From: Clostridia bacterium | Lineage (GTDB): Bacteria; Bacillota; Clostridia; UMGS1840 | DNA: 57,534 bases | Reading direction: 5' to 3' | Assembly (NCBI GenBank): GCA_017936745.1 | Contig: JAGBEY010000003.1 | Location: forward strand, 1 to 57,534 | Shown here: in pieces, positions 1 to 10,195 of the stretch | Layout: the number at the start of each line of letters is the position of its first letter | Position numbering within the stretch: position 1 is the first letter of the stretch | The notes under the pieces: model-generated | Seen by the model: the letters and a program-made list of their open reading frames with translations, nothing else | Databases searched by the model: none | Told to the model about the DNA's origin: nothing | Position numbers and translations under genes: made by a program

Positions 1-24
1 CTTTTTCTTTTTGCTTGAAAAATG

Positions 25-125
25 AGTCAGAATCTGTGAATTTCACCCTCGCCGTACCCAATGTACGGCTTCAGGTAACCGCCTTCGGCGTTCACTTTCC
101 CCATTCTGCATCCATTTTTCTGCGC
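25..125. repeat. dispersed repeat copy A
   Basis: This stretch shares its order of short blocks with 42241-42346: CAGAATC, TGAAT-TCACC, CTCGCCGTAC, GTACGGCTTC, CATTCTGCATC and TCTGCGC. The inner part (CGCCTTCGGCG here) differs. The shared blocks include a small palindrome around GTAC. It is non-coding and lies upstream of the first gene. Positions 126-329 hold no gene or signal that I recognise. Confidence 0.6.
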
Positions 126-329
126 AAAATCTTTCTAAGGTGAAATACATAGAGAATAGATAAAAATCCCTGCTACTTCACCATTCGGCGTAAGAACAGC
201 CGTTGGCTGCGGGTTCGGGAGCTTCCCTGCGGGTGCTGGTTGCACATCTGACGACTTTTTCCCTGCGCAAAATTGCTTTTCTATCTGACTTTTTTAAAAC
301 TTCATCCCTCTGCCGAATGTCCGGAATGG

Positions 330-358
330 TTGACAATCCCTTGAAATTATGCTACAAT
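330..358 (+). promoter_or_regulatory. sigma-A promoter for the metallo-beta-lactamase gene
   Basis: TTGACA at 330-335 and TACAAT at 353-358 are separated by 17 bases, a near-consensus housekeeping promoter. The downstream gene starts about 35 bases later. Confidence 0.8.
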
Positions 359-393
359 AACTGATAGTAAAACGGGAAAAGAGGGTGCATGGT

Positions 394-1260
394 TTGAAAC
401 ATAAAAAATCTGTTATCTGGCTTGTATTTGTACTGATTGCCAGTTTTTTTATTACTAAATTTACGGAAAATGAGCCGGGGGTTACCGGAAAAGTTCAGCT
501 TGCGGAAAATGAAATGGGGATTGTATATGTGGACACCGGCAATTCTGATTCTATTGTGATTCATTTTCCCGATGGCAGAACCATGCTGATTGATGCAGGA
601 AAGCCTGATGATTTTGATGCGATTTCCGATGTATTGGACAGTTTTTCAGAGGATACCATTGATTATGCGGTAATTACCCATCAGCACGATGACCATATTG
701 GTTCGTTTCCTGATATTTTAGAAAATTATGAGGTGGGAACGGTATATATGCCAACTGCGCCGATATCCAATCCTCAAACGGAGGAGTCTATGGAGTTGAT
801 TTCGGAGCTTGATATACCACTTGTGGAGATAAAATCAGGGGTTGTGGTGTGTGACGGAATCGTTAAGGCGGAATTTCTGTCTCCGATGTACGAGCATTAC
901 GGCGACAAAAATGACTACAGCGGTGTACTGCATCTGACTTATGGGGAACAGAGCTTTCTTTTTATGGGAGATGCTACTACTGATGTGGAAAATGACATGC
1001 TTTCCAAGGGAGTTGTACCTCGTTCTGATGTGCTGAAAATCGGACATCACGGAAGCAAATCCTCTACAAGTAAAAAATTCCTTGATGCGGTTGCACCTCA
1101 GTATGCCATTATTACAACGGGAGAAAATGATTACGGTCATCCTCACAAGCGGGTAACAGACCTATTAAATGCCAAAGGAATCAATGTTTACCGGAGCGAC
1201 CTCCATGGCGATATTCTTGTGATAACAGATGGGAAAAGTCTTTCGGTAACCCATGAATAA
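394..1260 (+). CDS. ComEC/Rec2-like MBL-fold metallohydrolase
   Basis: Secreted or membrane-anchored metallo-beta-lactamase-fold hydrolase resembling the C-terminal domain of ComEC, where it is thought to act as a nuclease. Residues 8-20 form one hydrophobic segment (signal anchor), so the domain should face outside. The metal signature HQHDDH is at residues 96-101, with a later GHHGS at 217-221 and a FMGDATTD stretch between. I chose TTG 394 because GAGGG at 381-385 is correctly spaced for it; GTG 385 is in frame but overlaps that ribosome binding site. About 288 residues. It stands alone behind its own promoter. Stand-alone relatives are common in Firmicutes; the substrate is unknown. Confidence 0.82.
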   Translation: MKHKKSVIWLVFVLIASFFITKFTENEPGVTGKVQLAENEMGIVYVDTGNSDSIVIHFPDGRTMLIDAGKPDDFDAISDVLDSFSEDTIDYAVITHQHDDHIGSFPDILENYEVGTVYMPTAPISNPQTEESMELISELDIPLVEIKSGVVVCDGIVKAEFLSPMYEHYGDKNDYSGVLHLTYGEQSFLFMGDATTDVENDMLSKGVVPRSDVLKIGHHGSKSSTSKKFLDAVAPQYAIITTGENDYGHPHKRVTDLLNAKGINVYRSDLHGDILVITDGKSLSVTHE

Positions 1261-1299
1261 ATACGGCAAATTTTCCAGCGAAAAAAATCAATTCTTGTC

Positions 1300-1328
1300 T
1301 TGCAATTTTGATAACAATATGATACAAT
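1300..1328 (+). promoter_or_regulatory. sigma-A promoter for the SLH gene
   Basis: TTGCAA at 1300-1305 and TACAAT at 1323-1328 with a 17-base spacer. The leader of about 85 bases ends in CGGAGG ahead of the ATG at 1422. Confidence 0.7.
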
Positions 1329-1421
1329 GTAACAGGATAGCATAAAATAGGGAGCGTGTTCTCTCTTTTGGTGCTTGAAAAAGTTTTTAAAAGAATTACA
1401 TAATAACGGAGGATTGTGACT

Positions 1422-2927
1422 ATGTTAAAACGAATTGTATCCTTTATCCTGGCGGCAATGCTGTTGACGAGCCTTGCATTCGCAGCAAACTTTACCGATT
1501 TCGGTGCAGACCACTGGGCATATCAGTATGTGGATGAGTTGGTAAATTCCGGAGTTATCAACGGATATGAAGATGGTACTTACCGTCCCGAAGCCAATGT
1601 AACCCGTGCAGAGCTTGCAAAACTGATTTCTGTTCAATTTGGCGGTTCTGAAGAAAAAACTTATACCGACGTAGCAGAAACCGATTGGTTTTATGATTAT
1701 GTTACCGTGTCCGGCAGTTATTTTCTGGCAGAAGGGGAATTTAGTCCCGCAAGCCAGGCGACCAGAGAAGAAGTGGCGTATGCCATTTATGTTGCAAAAA
1801 ATTTAGATATAGTAGCAGAAAATGCAACCTTTACCGATGCAGCTGACATTGATGCAAGCTATAAAGCGGCAGTAGCAGCAGTGTTTGAAAGCGGTGTGAT
1901 TACCGGTTATCCCGACGGTTCTTTCCGTCCGAAGAACAATATCACCCGTGCAGAGGTTGCAACTGTGTTATCCAGAGCCATCAAGCTGGAAACCAATGAA
2001 AGCCTTTATCTGGAAATGGCAACCATGGCTAAGCTGACCGACAGAGCTTACGATATGAATGAATTGATTTCCTATGGTGACTTGTCTTCCGCAGCGCTCC
2101 GTATGTATAATAACGAATATGAGCTGGCTTACTATCATCTGGGCGATGTAACCGGAAAAAAACCGTTTGAACATAAAAACGCATTATCCTTCTGGATTAT
2201 CGGCAGAGATGTGTTGGGTTCAAATGTGGTAACCAAAGAAAAGATTGATACACCGATTCTGGTTGGAGAAGCGATTGATGTTATGGTGCATTATTCTGAG
2301 CTTCACGATTTTGACCAGAGAACAGTTGATAAAACCAAGCTGCTTTCCGGTGTGGACCGTAATCAGCCTTTGAACTATTTCCGTTTTGCACAGCTGATTA
2401 CCGAGCTGGATCAACAGATTCCCATGCTGATTAAGGTTGTGGTAACCGGCGGTGCAACCGCAGATCAGCCTACTACCGAATTACGTAAGGATATGACTAC
2501 CTATCCTTCCAATCGCAATCGCTATCAGGCAATTTTAGAAGAAGTTCCCAACAAGGTATATGAAGCGGCTTATGTAACAGGCGACCTGTCGCTGACCGGT
2601 TCTTATGATTTTGCACGGGAAATGAAGAGCTTTTTGTTAGGTCCTATCAACGAATTCTGTCAGATTGCAAAAGCAAAAGGCGGCGAAATTAAAATTCACT
2701 ACTATCCCTCTTTGGTGCTGGGCAAAAGCAATGTATACACCATGCGTGTGAAGCTGGAAGTGATTTCTGCAGCATCCGGTACAACTTTGAAGGATATCTG
2801 CAATACCAAGGTTGACAGAGCGATTCAAGCAGGAGATGTATTTTTCTGCGATTTGAATACCAATGTTCCGGTTCCCTCCACGAAACTGGGCGGAGAAGCA
2901 TTATCGATTGACAAAATTATTGACTAA
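1422..2927 (+). CDS. S-layer homology (SLH) domain protein
   Basis: Secreted surface protein of 501 residues. It opens with a signal peptide (MLKRIVSFILAAMLLTSLAFA). SLH repeats follow: a clear one at about 25-65 with GYEDGTYRPEANVTRAEL, a degenerate one at about 78-115, and a clear one at about 130-175 with GYPDGSFRPKNNITRAEV. Such repeats bind pyruvylated cell-wall polymers. The C-terminal two thirds (about 190-500) matches nothing I recognise and has no obvious membrane segment. ATG 1422 is favoured over GTG 1416 because CGGAGG at 1407-1412 sits nine bases away. It precedes the HPr-kinase-like gene by 63 bases, which may be co-transcribed. Confidence 0.85.
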   Translation: MLKRIVSFILAAMLLTSLAFAANFTDFGADHWAYQYVDELVNSGVINGYEDGTYRPEANVTRAELAKLISVQFGGSEEKTYTDVAETDWFYDYVTVSGSYFLAEGEFSPASQATREEVAYAIYVAKNLDIVAENATFTDAADIDASYKAAVAAVFESGVITGYPDGSFRPKNNITRAEVATVLSRAIKLETNESLYLEMATMAKLTDRAYDMNELISYGDLSSAALRMYNNEYELAYYHLGDVTGKKPFEHKNALSFWIIGRDVLGSNVVTKEKIDTPILVGEAIDVMVHYSELHDFDQRTVDKTKLLSGVDRNQPLNYFRFAQLITELDQQIPMLIKVVVTGGATADQPTTELRKDMTTYPSNRNRYQAILEEVPNKVYEAAYVTGDLSLTGSYDFAREMKSFLLGPINEFCQIAKAKGGEIKIHYYPSLVLGKSNVYTMRVKLEVISAASGTTLKDICNTKVDRAIQAGDVFFCDLNTNVPVPSTKLGGEALSIDKIID

Positions 2928-2990
2928 GCATCCATTCGGAAGATTGTTTTTGCTGATCTCCCGGAATATGCCTGAAAGGAGGCAGTACCC

Positions 2991-3932
2991 ATGAAACTGA
3001 AAATTGCAGGCGTAAAAGTGAATATTACAGGGGATTTGAATCCTGTGTTTACGAAGCGTGCAGCTCCTTACCGGGATGAATTTTTCAAAGAAGATATTCA
3101 GATTAAATTTCGTTTGAAGGAAACGGTAGAACTGCCTTCGGAATATGAGCTGATTACCGTTACCAATGATAGAACCTGGGCGAAGCTTCCGGACGGTGCA
3201 TTTTGTTACTGGGATTTGAATGAGCAAATCGGGAAGTATACGCTCTGCACCAAAATCAAACCGGAACGGATTGAAATTCAGTTCTACCATTTCCGGGATG
3301 AACAGGAAATTATGCTGATTAACGAGGCATTGAAGGAATATAAGAAAACAATGCCCAACCCCAAGGAATATAAAAATGCGGAAACTGCGGTTTTTAAGCC
3401 GGAATTTCCGTTGATTAACGCAACAGACCAGGCAATGCGGTATGCGATGCTTCATTATAATGCCTTTATGGTTCATGCATCTGCAATTGTATATCAAAAT
3501 CAGGGGATTTTATTTTCTGCCCCCAGCGGTACGGGAAAAACCACCCATACCAAGCTGTGGGAGCAATTTGATTCCTCGGCATTCATTCTGAATGATGATT
3601 CTCCCATTCTTCGTTTTATGGACGATGGAAAGGTGTATGCCTGCGGTTCTCCCTGGGCAGGTGCAAGCGGAGAGGGGCAGAATGCAATGGTACCCCTTAA
3701 GGCGATTGTGTTTTTGCAGCAAGGCAGTGAGAATGAAATTACCGAGCTGCAAACACTGCAGGCATTGCAGTGGCTTTTGGGCAGCGTGAGCCGTCCTGTG
3801 GACAAAGGGCTGATGGATAAGCTGTTTACCCTGATTCATCTGCTTTTAAGCGGAACTCCCTGCTATATTTTAAAGTGCCGCCCGGATCTGGAAGCGGTGC
3901 AGACCGTACACAAAGCATTGTTTGAAGAATAG
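2991..3932 (+). CDS. HPr kinase-like P-loop protein
   Basis: Protein of 313 residues with a Walker A motif (SAPSGTGKTTHTKLW) near residues 176-190, preceded by MVHASAIV and followed by a Walker-B-like ILNDDSPIL. This arrangement is that of HPr kinase/phosphorylase-related or PEP-carboxykinase-like proteins, often found beside peptide-modification or surface-protein genes. The N-terminal 130 residues look like a separate, poorly conserved domain. A very strong ribosome binding site (GAAAGGAGG) precedes ATG 2991. No HPr, PqqD or radical-SAM partner lies alongside, so its substrate is open. Confidence 0.7.
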   Translation: MKLKIAGVKVNITGDLNPVFTKRAAPYRDEFFKEDIQIKFRLKETVELPSEYELITVTNDRTWAKLPDGAFCYWDLNEQIGKYTLCTKIKPERIEIQFYHFRDEQEIMLINEALKEYKKTMPNPKEYKNAETAVFKPEFPLINATDQAMRYAMLHYNAFMVHASAIVYQNQGILFSAPSGTGKTTHTKLWEQFDSSAFILNDDSPILRFMDDGKVYACGSPWAGASGEGQNAMVPLKAIVFLQQGSENEITELQTLQALQWLLGSVSRPVDKGLMDKLFTLIHLLLSGTPCYILKCRPDLEAVQTVHKALFEE

Positions 3933-3977
3933 AAGAAATCCCTTTTGGGAACTTCAGAATGGAGAAGAAAAAATATT

Positions 3978-4598
3978 ATGGGTGATTTTTTTGCAAGAAG
4001 CGTGTATCGCATGAAGTATCATCTTTTGTATGCGGCGATGGCGCAGGTTATGCTGATGGCAATCAATGTGCTCATTCTTCTGAGCAGTAACTTTGAAATT
4101 CCGTATACCATATTTCAATCGGTTGTGCCGACCTACTTTTATCTGATATTTATAGTTTTGTTTTATATGCTGATACACAAGCTGAATCAGCGGACATCAG
4201 GACAAAATCTGTTTACCACCATTTTGAATTACACCATTATTTTGCTGAATGTGGTATACACTCTGATTACCACTTTCGACAATGACGGCGTTCTTTATTA
4301 TCTGGATACTGTTATTGTGCAGACGGTAAATGCTTTTTATATGATGGTGTACGTCACAGTAAACGGCAGACAGTATGCAATGGGAAATCAGCTGAATTTA
4401 CTTCGTATTTTCAGTTACGGAAGTGTAATTGCGGCACTTCTGGCATTCTATTTCTGTTTTGTTAATATGCTGGTGGCTTGGGCTTGTATTATTATCACCA
4501 CTGCACTGTTGTTCATTACCTATCTGGTATTGCACGAAAATTTCAAACGTACTCTGCCCAAGAAAAAGGTGTTGCGCTCCCGCGCAAAAGTGCAATAA
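3978..4598 (+). CDS. polytopic membrane protein of unknown function
   Basis: About 206 residues with roughly six hydrophobic segments, a basic N-terminus and a strongly basic C-terminal tail (LPKKKVLRSRAKVQ). The start is ATG 3978, which has GGAG at 3961-3964 upstream; TTG 3945 is in frame but has no site. I recognise no family. It lies 45 bases after the HPr-kinase-like gene and seven bases before the PHP gene, so these three to five genes through yebC probably form one transcript. Confidence 0.7.
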   Translation: MGDFFARSVYRMKYHLLYAAMAQVMLMAINVLILLSSNFEIPYTIFQSVVPTYFYLIFIVLFYMLIHKLNQRTSGQNLFTTILNYTIILLNVVYTLITTFDNDGVLYYLDTVIVQTVNAFYMMVYVTVNGRQYAMGNQLNLLRIFSYGSVIAALLAFYFCFVNMLVAWACIIITTALLFITYLVLHENFKRTLPKKKVLRSRAKVQ

Positions 4599-4604
4599 AC
4601 GGCT

Positions 4605-5438
4605 ATGATAGATTTACACACACATACCAGAGCTTCCGACGGGTCGGAAACACCGGCTGAACTGGTGCGCCTTGCCAAAGCTGCAGGGCTATGTGCCGTT
4701 GCCGTTACTGACCATGACACCACAGACGGAGTTTCAGAAGCACTTCTTGCCGGGGAAAAACTGGGGATTGAAGTAGTTCCCGGCGTGGAGCTTTCCTGCA
4801 ATTGGGAACGGGAAATGCACATTTTGGGTCTATATATCAATCATGAGCATCCCAAATTGAAGGCTGCGCTTTCTGACCTTGCAGAGAAACGGAGCCGGCG
4901 GAACCGAAAAACCCTTGCCCGTCTTAACGAATTGGGGCTTTCGGTTACCGAGGAGGATGTTCTCAAGGTAGCAACCGGAAAAATATGGGGCAGAGCCCAT
5001 TTTGCAAAGGTGCTTTGCGACAAGGGATATGTGGAAAGCGTAAAAGATGGTTTCCGGAAATATCTGGGCCACGGCAGACCGGCACATATCAATGAAGAAC
5101 GGCTGGAGCCGGAGGAAGCCATTTCTCTGATTCGCTCATCAGGCGGTGTCCCCATTTTAGCACATATGCATTATCTGAAGCTGGAGCTTCCCGAATTGAA
5201 AGCACTGCTTATCCGATTGAAACAGGCGGGCCTTATGGGAGCGGAAGCGATTTATACAGAATATACCGGGGAGCAAACCCGGGAATATACCAGGCTGATT
5301 GAGGAGCTTGGACTCTTAAAATCCGGCGGCAGTGATTTTCACGGCGAAATGAAGCCGCAAATTACACTGGATTGCCATAATCTCAACGTACCTTATTCAT
5401 ATCTAAAGGAGATAAAACAATATGTCAGGACATTCTAA
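4605..5438 (+). CDS. PHP-domain phosphoesterase (YciV/RNase AM type)
   Basis: Metal-dependent phosphoesterase of 277 residues. The N-terminus IDLHTHTRASDGS supplies the first metal histidines and AVTDHDTTDG the second site; AHMHYLKLELPE and SGGSDFHGEMKP give later histidine and aspartate ligands. In this subfamily the known activities are hydrolysis of 3',5'-nucleoside bisphosphates and trimming of short RNA 5' ends. The last 17 bases overlap the start of yebC, which implies translational coupling. The family is clear; the substrate is inferred. Confidence 0.85.
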   Translation: MIDLHTHTRASDGSETPAELVRLAKAAGLCAVAVTDHDTTDGVSEALLAGEKLGIEVVPGVELSCNWEREMHILGLYINHEHPKLKAALSDLAEKRSRRNRKTLARLNELGLSVTEEDVLKVATGKIWGRAHFAKVLCDKGYVESVKDGFRKYLGHGRPAHINEERLEPEEAISLIRSSGGVPILAHMHYLKLELPELKALLIRLKQAGLMGAEAIYTEYTGEQTREYTRLIEELGLLKSGGSDFHGEMKPQITLDCHNLNVPYSYLKEIKQYVRTF

Positions 5439-6147
5439 ATGGTCAAACATTAAACACAAAAAGGGAAAAACCGATGCTCAGAAAGCAAAGGTATACACCA
5501 AAATCGGCAGAGAAATTGCGGTTGTGGTGAAAGCAGGCGGTCCCGACCCCACCGTAAACGGAAAGCTCCGTGACCTGATTGCAAAAGCAAGAGCCAATAA
5601 TATGCCCTCTGAAAATGTGCAGAGATGCATTAAAAAGGCGGCAGGAGGAGAAGATACCTCCACTTACGAAAGCATCACCTATGAAGGCTACGGCCCCGGC
5701 GGCGTAGCGGTGATTGTGGAAACCTTAACCGATAACCGTAACCGTACTGCAGCGGATGTTCGCCATGCGTTTGATAAATGCGGCGGCAATATGGGCGCAA
5801 CCGGTTGTGTCAGCTGGTCTTTCCAGGAAAAAGGTATCATCGTGATTGAAAAAGAAGATTCTATGGACGATGAAGAAATGACTCTGGAAGCTCTGGAATT
5901 GGATGCGGAGGATATCGAAGCTATGGACGAGGGATACGAAATCACCACCGCTCCTGAAACCTTTTCTCAGATTCGGGAAGCTTATGAACAAAAGGGCTAT
6001 ACCATCTTAGAAGCAGAGGTTTCCAAAATTCCCGATAACTATACTACTCTCACCGATGAGGAGCAGATTAAAAATATGAACAAACTCATTGATATGCTGG
6101 AAGATAATGATGATGTTCAGAATATTTATCACTCCTGGGAAGAATAA
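5422..6147 (+). CDS. yebC: YebC/PmpR family protein
   Basis: Conserved cytosolic protein of 241 residues, the usual length. The N-terminus SGHSKWSNIKHKKGKTDAQK is the family signature. The central part (EGYGPGGVAVIVETLTDNRN) and the acidic C-terminal domains also match. Historically called a transcriptional regulator; recent work on the family links it to translation, relieving ribosome stalling at prolines. The start overlaps the PHP gene by 17 bases, with a GGAG inside that gene as the ribosome binding site. An integrated element begins about 65 bases after its stop codon. Confidence 0.95.
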   Translation: MSGHSKWSNIKHKKGKTDAQKAKVYTKIGREIAVVVKAGGPDPTVNGKLRDLIAKARANNMPSENVQRCIKKAAGGEDTSTYESITYEGYGPGGVAVIVETLTDNRNRTAADVRHAFDKCGGNMGATGCVSWSFQEKGIIVIEKEDSMDDEEMTLEALELDAEDIEAMDEGYEITTAPETFSQIREAYEQKGYTILEAEVSKIPDNYTTLTDEEQIKNMNKLIDMLEDNDDVQNIYHSWEE

Positions 6148-6224
6148 AGCGGAATAAAATAACCGGTGCAAAAAAGCAATGAATAATTGGAACAAGCCCG
6201 GTAAAAACGAACAATAGACAAAAA

Positions 6225-6267
6225 GAGACCCCCTATGGTAGCGTAAAAAGCTACGATAAGGGTGTCC
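6225..6267. terminator. hairpin at the left element end
   Basis: GACCCCCTATGGTAGC pairs with GCTACGATAAGGGTGTC across a short A-rich loop. It lies downstream of yebC and may terminate both yebC and the convergent recombinase transcript, or be part of the recombination site. Confidence 0.5.
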
Positions 6268-6295
6268 TTAATAAAACAGTAATATTGTTTTCGTT

Positions 6296-8206
<1,911 letters not shown>

Positions 8207-8675
8207 TCCTATCCAATCCTTTCCGTTGATTTTTGATAAAACTTTTTAATAGCAAGCACAGCAAATGAGTACCCATTTGCGAAAAATGAATTTTTTAATA
8301 CTTGCTATTTTGAGAAGCCAGCAAGCATAGCGAGTGTAGCCACACTCACAAAAATTTCATTTTATTTTTGGGAATTTCCCAAACCCTTTTTGATATAAAT
8401 TCGTTTACACATAATAAACGAATTTGATTGTAAAATTACAACCTTTGAGAGAATAATTTTTGTTCTCATATAAGTAACACTTAAAAACTAAAAATAGCAA
8501 CTTTTATGAAAAACCTATATTATTTTTTCTTTCATATAGGTAACATTCAAAATTGAATTTTTACACACATAAAAACAAAAATTTCTCCTCTCATTTATGA
8601 CACAATCAAAGAAAGAAAAATATGCAGAAATGAAAAAAAATTTATTGTAATTTTCGACATATTTCTATTAAAATC
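8207..8675. other. AT-rich intergenic region with a direct repeat
   Basis: No gene is visible. TCATATAAGTAACA at 8466-8479 recurs as TCATATAGGTAACA at 8532-8545 (13 of 14 identical, 66 bases apart), which could be paired protein-binding sites between the recombinase side and the RNA/cargo side of the element. The rest is A/T-rich. Confidence 0.4.
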
Positions 8676-8704
8676 TTGAAAACACATCCTCTATGTGATA
8701 TAAT
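8676..8704 (+). promoter_or_regulatory. sigma-A promoter of the structured RNA candidate
   Basis: TTGAAA at 8676-8681 and TATAAT at 8699-8704 with a 17-base spacer. A start seven or eight bases later would fall almost exactly on the first base of the inverted repeat described next. Confidence 0.75.
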
Positions 8705-8708
8705 TACA

Positions 8709-8867
8709 GTTGCGACACAATCGAATAGATTTTTACCGTTGTGGGAAAATACTTTGGCAAAAGGTGTTTTCTCTATTTACTCATACCATAACGGTGGAGA
8801 TTGTGTCGCAACAATGAGAGATTACACTTTTTCGGTGCGTTCTCTTGTTGTGGGGGCGCACTTTTTT
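8709..8867 (+). ncRNA. candidate structured RNA or structured leader
   Basis: GTTGCGACACAATC at 8709-8722 is perfectly complementary to GATTGTGTCGCAAC at 8799-8812. Inside, ACCGTTGTGG (8735-8744) pairs with CCATAACGGT (8786-8795) with one G-U, and GAAAATAC (8745-8752) pairs with GTGTTTTC (8764-8771). These three stems stack into one long hairpin that begins at the predicted transcription start. A weaker GTGCG/CGCAC hairpin followed by six T (8835-8867) could end it. It is either a stand-alone small RNA or the leader of the two genes that follow. No known RNA family is recognised. Confidence 0.5.
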
Positions 8868-8895
8868 GTAGCAAATATAATCTCCCATAATAAAC

Positions 8896-8923
8896 TTTGT
8901 AAATTTCGCGAAAATTACAAAGA
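8896..8923. promoter_or_regulatory. near-perfect 28-base palindrome
   Basis: CTTTGTAAATTTCGCGAAAATTACAAAG reads nearly the same on both strands: CTTTGTAA and TTACAAAG arms around a CGCG centre. It lies 50 bases before the small membrane peptide gene and could be an operator or a recombinase accessory site. Confidence 0.45.
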
Positions 8924-8972
8924 CTATTTTGAGAACAGAAATGTTCAATAAAAAAACAAGAGGTGTTTATAA

Positions 8973-9092
8973 ATGAGCAGAAAAAAAGAACGAGGTTGTT
9001 TAGGATTGTTATTAGATTTAATCCTTACTGTATGTACGGGTGGATTATGGCTTATATGGATACTAATAAAGTATTTAAGAAATAATAGTTAA
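8973..9092 (+). CDS. 39-residue membrane peptide
   Basis: Short gene with AGAGGTG placed eight bases before ATG 8973. The peptide begins with a basic, charged head (MSRKKERG), then one hydrophobic span containing LTVCTGGLWLIWILIKYL, and ends with RNNS. Peptides with this CTGGLWLIW signature are widespread on phages, plasmids and integrative elements. It would sit in the cytoplasmic membrane with its basic head inside. It is 35 bases upstream of the EcsC-like gene and probably co-transcribed. Function is unknown. Confidence 0.7.
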   Translation: MSRKKERGCLGLLLDLILTVCTGGLWLIWILIKYLRNNS

Positions 9093-9127
9093 AAAACTTA
9101 TAATACTTAAAGAAAGGATTGATATGT

Positions 9128-10069
9128 TTGAAATTTGATAAAGATAAACTGAGTGAAAAATTGGGTCAATTAACAAGTGCTACAGGCAAAATTGCCACAA
9201 ATATTTCTGACAAAACAAAAGATATAATTACCAAATCAAAAGATACTGTTGTGACAACAATGGATGTAAATGGTGACGGAACAGTTGACATCGAAGATAT
9301 AATTATTTTAGGATTAAAAACTCCCGGAATAAGTATAAGCAGAAGTCAATTTCTTTCAAAAGAATTGATGAAGAATTATTCAAAAGAAACGATTGAAAAA
9401 GCAATAGCGACAACGCCTGCCAAAGCAGACATTCCTATTGAGGAAATAAATTTAATTGCAGATAATGTTATACAATTTGAGAGAACTTGTGTAACAGGAA
9501 TTTCAGCCGCACTCGGAACACCCGGAGGTGCTGCAATGGCTGCTACAATCCCCGCAGATATTATTCAATATTATGGGTATATGTTGAGAACAGCACAAAA
9601 ACTGATGTATTTATATGGTTTTCCTGAAATAGATACAAACGCAGAAGGCGAAAAATTTGACTCTGAAACATTAAACATTCTTATCGTTTGCTTGGGAGTT
9701 ATGTATGGTGTGGCTGGTGCAAATAATGCTATAAAAGCAATGGCAAAAGCACTTGCTTGTGGAGTTGAGAAAAAACTTATAAATGCGGCACTTACAAAAG
9801 GAACAATTTACCCGATTGTAAAAAGTGTAGCAAAATGGTTTGGAGTTAGAATGACAAAAGAAGTATTTGCTGGTTTCTTCAAAAAGGCAATTCCAGTTGT
9901 GGGTGGAGTTGTAGGTGGTGGAATTACATATGTTTCTTTCAAACCATGTTGCGATAAACTTAAATCATCACTACAAGATACATTATTGAGTAATCCAAAT
10001 CATCAAGAAGTAGCTGAAGAAAATATCATTATCGAAGCTGATTATAGCGATATAATTGACAATGAATAG
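9128..10069 (+). CDS. EcsC-like protein with an EF-hand/dockerin-type loop
   Basis: Protein of about 313 residues. TTG 9128 is the best start because GAAAGGA lies ten bases upstream; an in-frame TTG at 9119 is too close. Residues 46-57 read DVNGDGTVDIED, a canonical calcium loop (D46, N48, D50, D54, D57), preceded by an amphipathic Lys/Thr-rich segment. The main domain (about 110-290) has long hydrophobic glycine-rich helices (GISAALGTPGGAAMAATIPA; KKAIPVVGGVVGGGITYVSF) that resemble the EcsC family. No signal peptide is seen. It is the main cargo gene of the element. The family call is moderately sure; its role is unknown. Confidence 0.6.
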   Translation: MKFDKDKLSEKLGQLTSATGKIATNISDKTKDIITKSKDTVVTTMDVNGDGTVDIEDIIILGLKTPGISISRSQFLSKELMKNYSKETIEKAIATTPAKADIPIEEINLIADNVIQFERTCVTGISAALGTPGGAAMAATIPADIIQYYGYMLRTAQKLMYLYGFPEIDTNAEGEKFDSETLNILIVCLGVMYGVAGANNAIKAMAKALACGVEKKLINAALTKGTIYPIVKSVAKWFGVRMTKEVFAGFFKKAIPVVGGVVGGGITYVSFKPCCDKLKSSLQDTLLSNPNHQEVAEENIIIEADYSDIIDNE

Positions 10070-10076
10070 CAAAAAA

Positions 10077-10139
10077 GAAACAGGCAAGTCAAAGGTAAAT
10101 GCACGAGCTACGCTCGCCCTTGACAAACCTGTTCTTTTT
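10077..10139 (+). terminator. terminator after the EcsC-like gene
   Basis: GAAACAGGCAAGTCAAAGG pairs with CCCTTGACAAACCTGTTC, and an inner GCGAGCGTAG-type stem closes the loop; five T follow. Confidence 0.75.
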
Positions 10140-10154
10140 CACAGTATGTCAGTT

Positions 10155-10195
10155 AAGGGGATTTAAGCCGAAAAACGGACTTAAATCCCCTTTTT
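10155..10195 (+). terminator. second terminator hairpin
   Basis: AAGGGGATTTAAG-CCG and CGG-CTTAAATCCCC form a stem of about 15 pairs with a five-A loop, followed by TTTTT. Two terminators in series insulate the element from the flanking DNA. The remaining sequence to 10422 has no gene that I can support. Confidence 0.75.

Noticed and set aside
8676..8951. A 91-codon open frame starting MKTHPLCDIITVATQ
   Set aside because: Its TTG start is the -35 box of a consensus promoter, it has no ribosome binding site, and it runs through the arms of a perfect inverted repeat, so the RNA structure explains it better.
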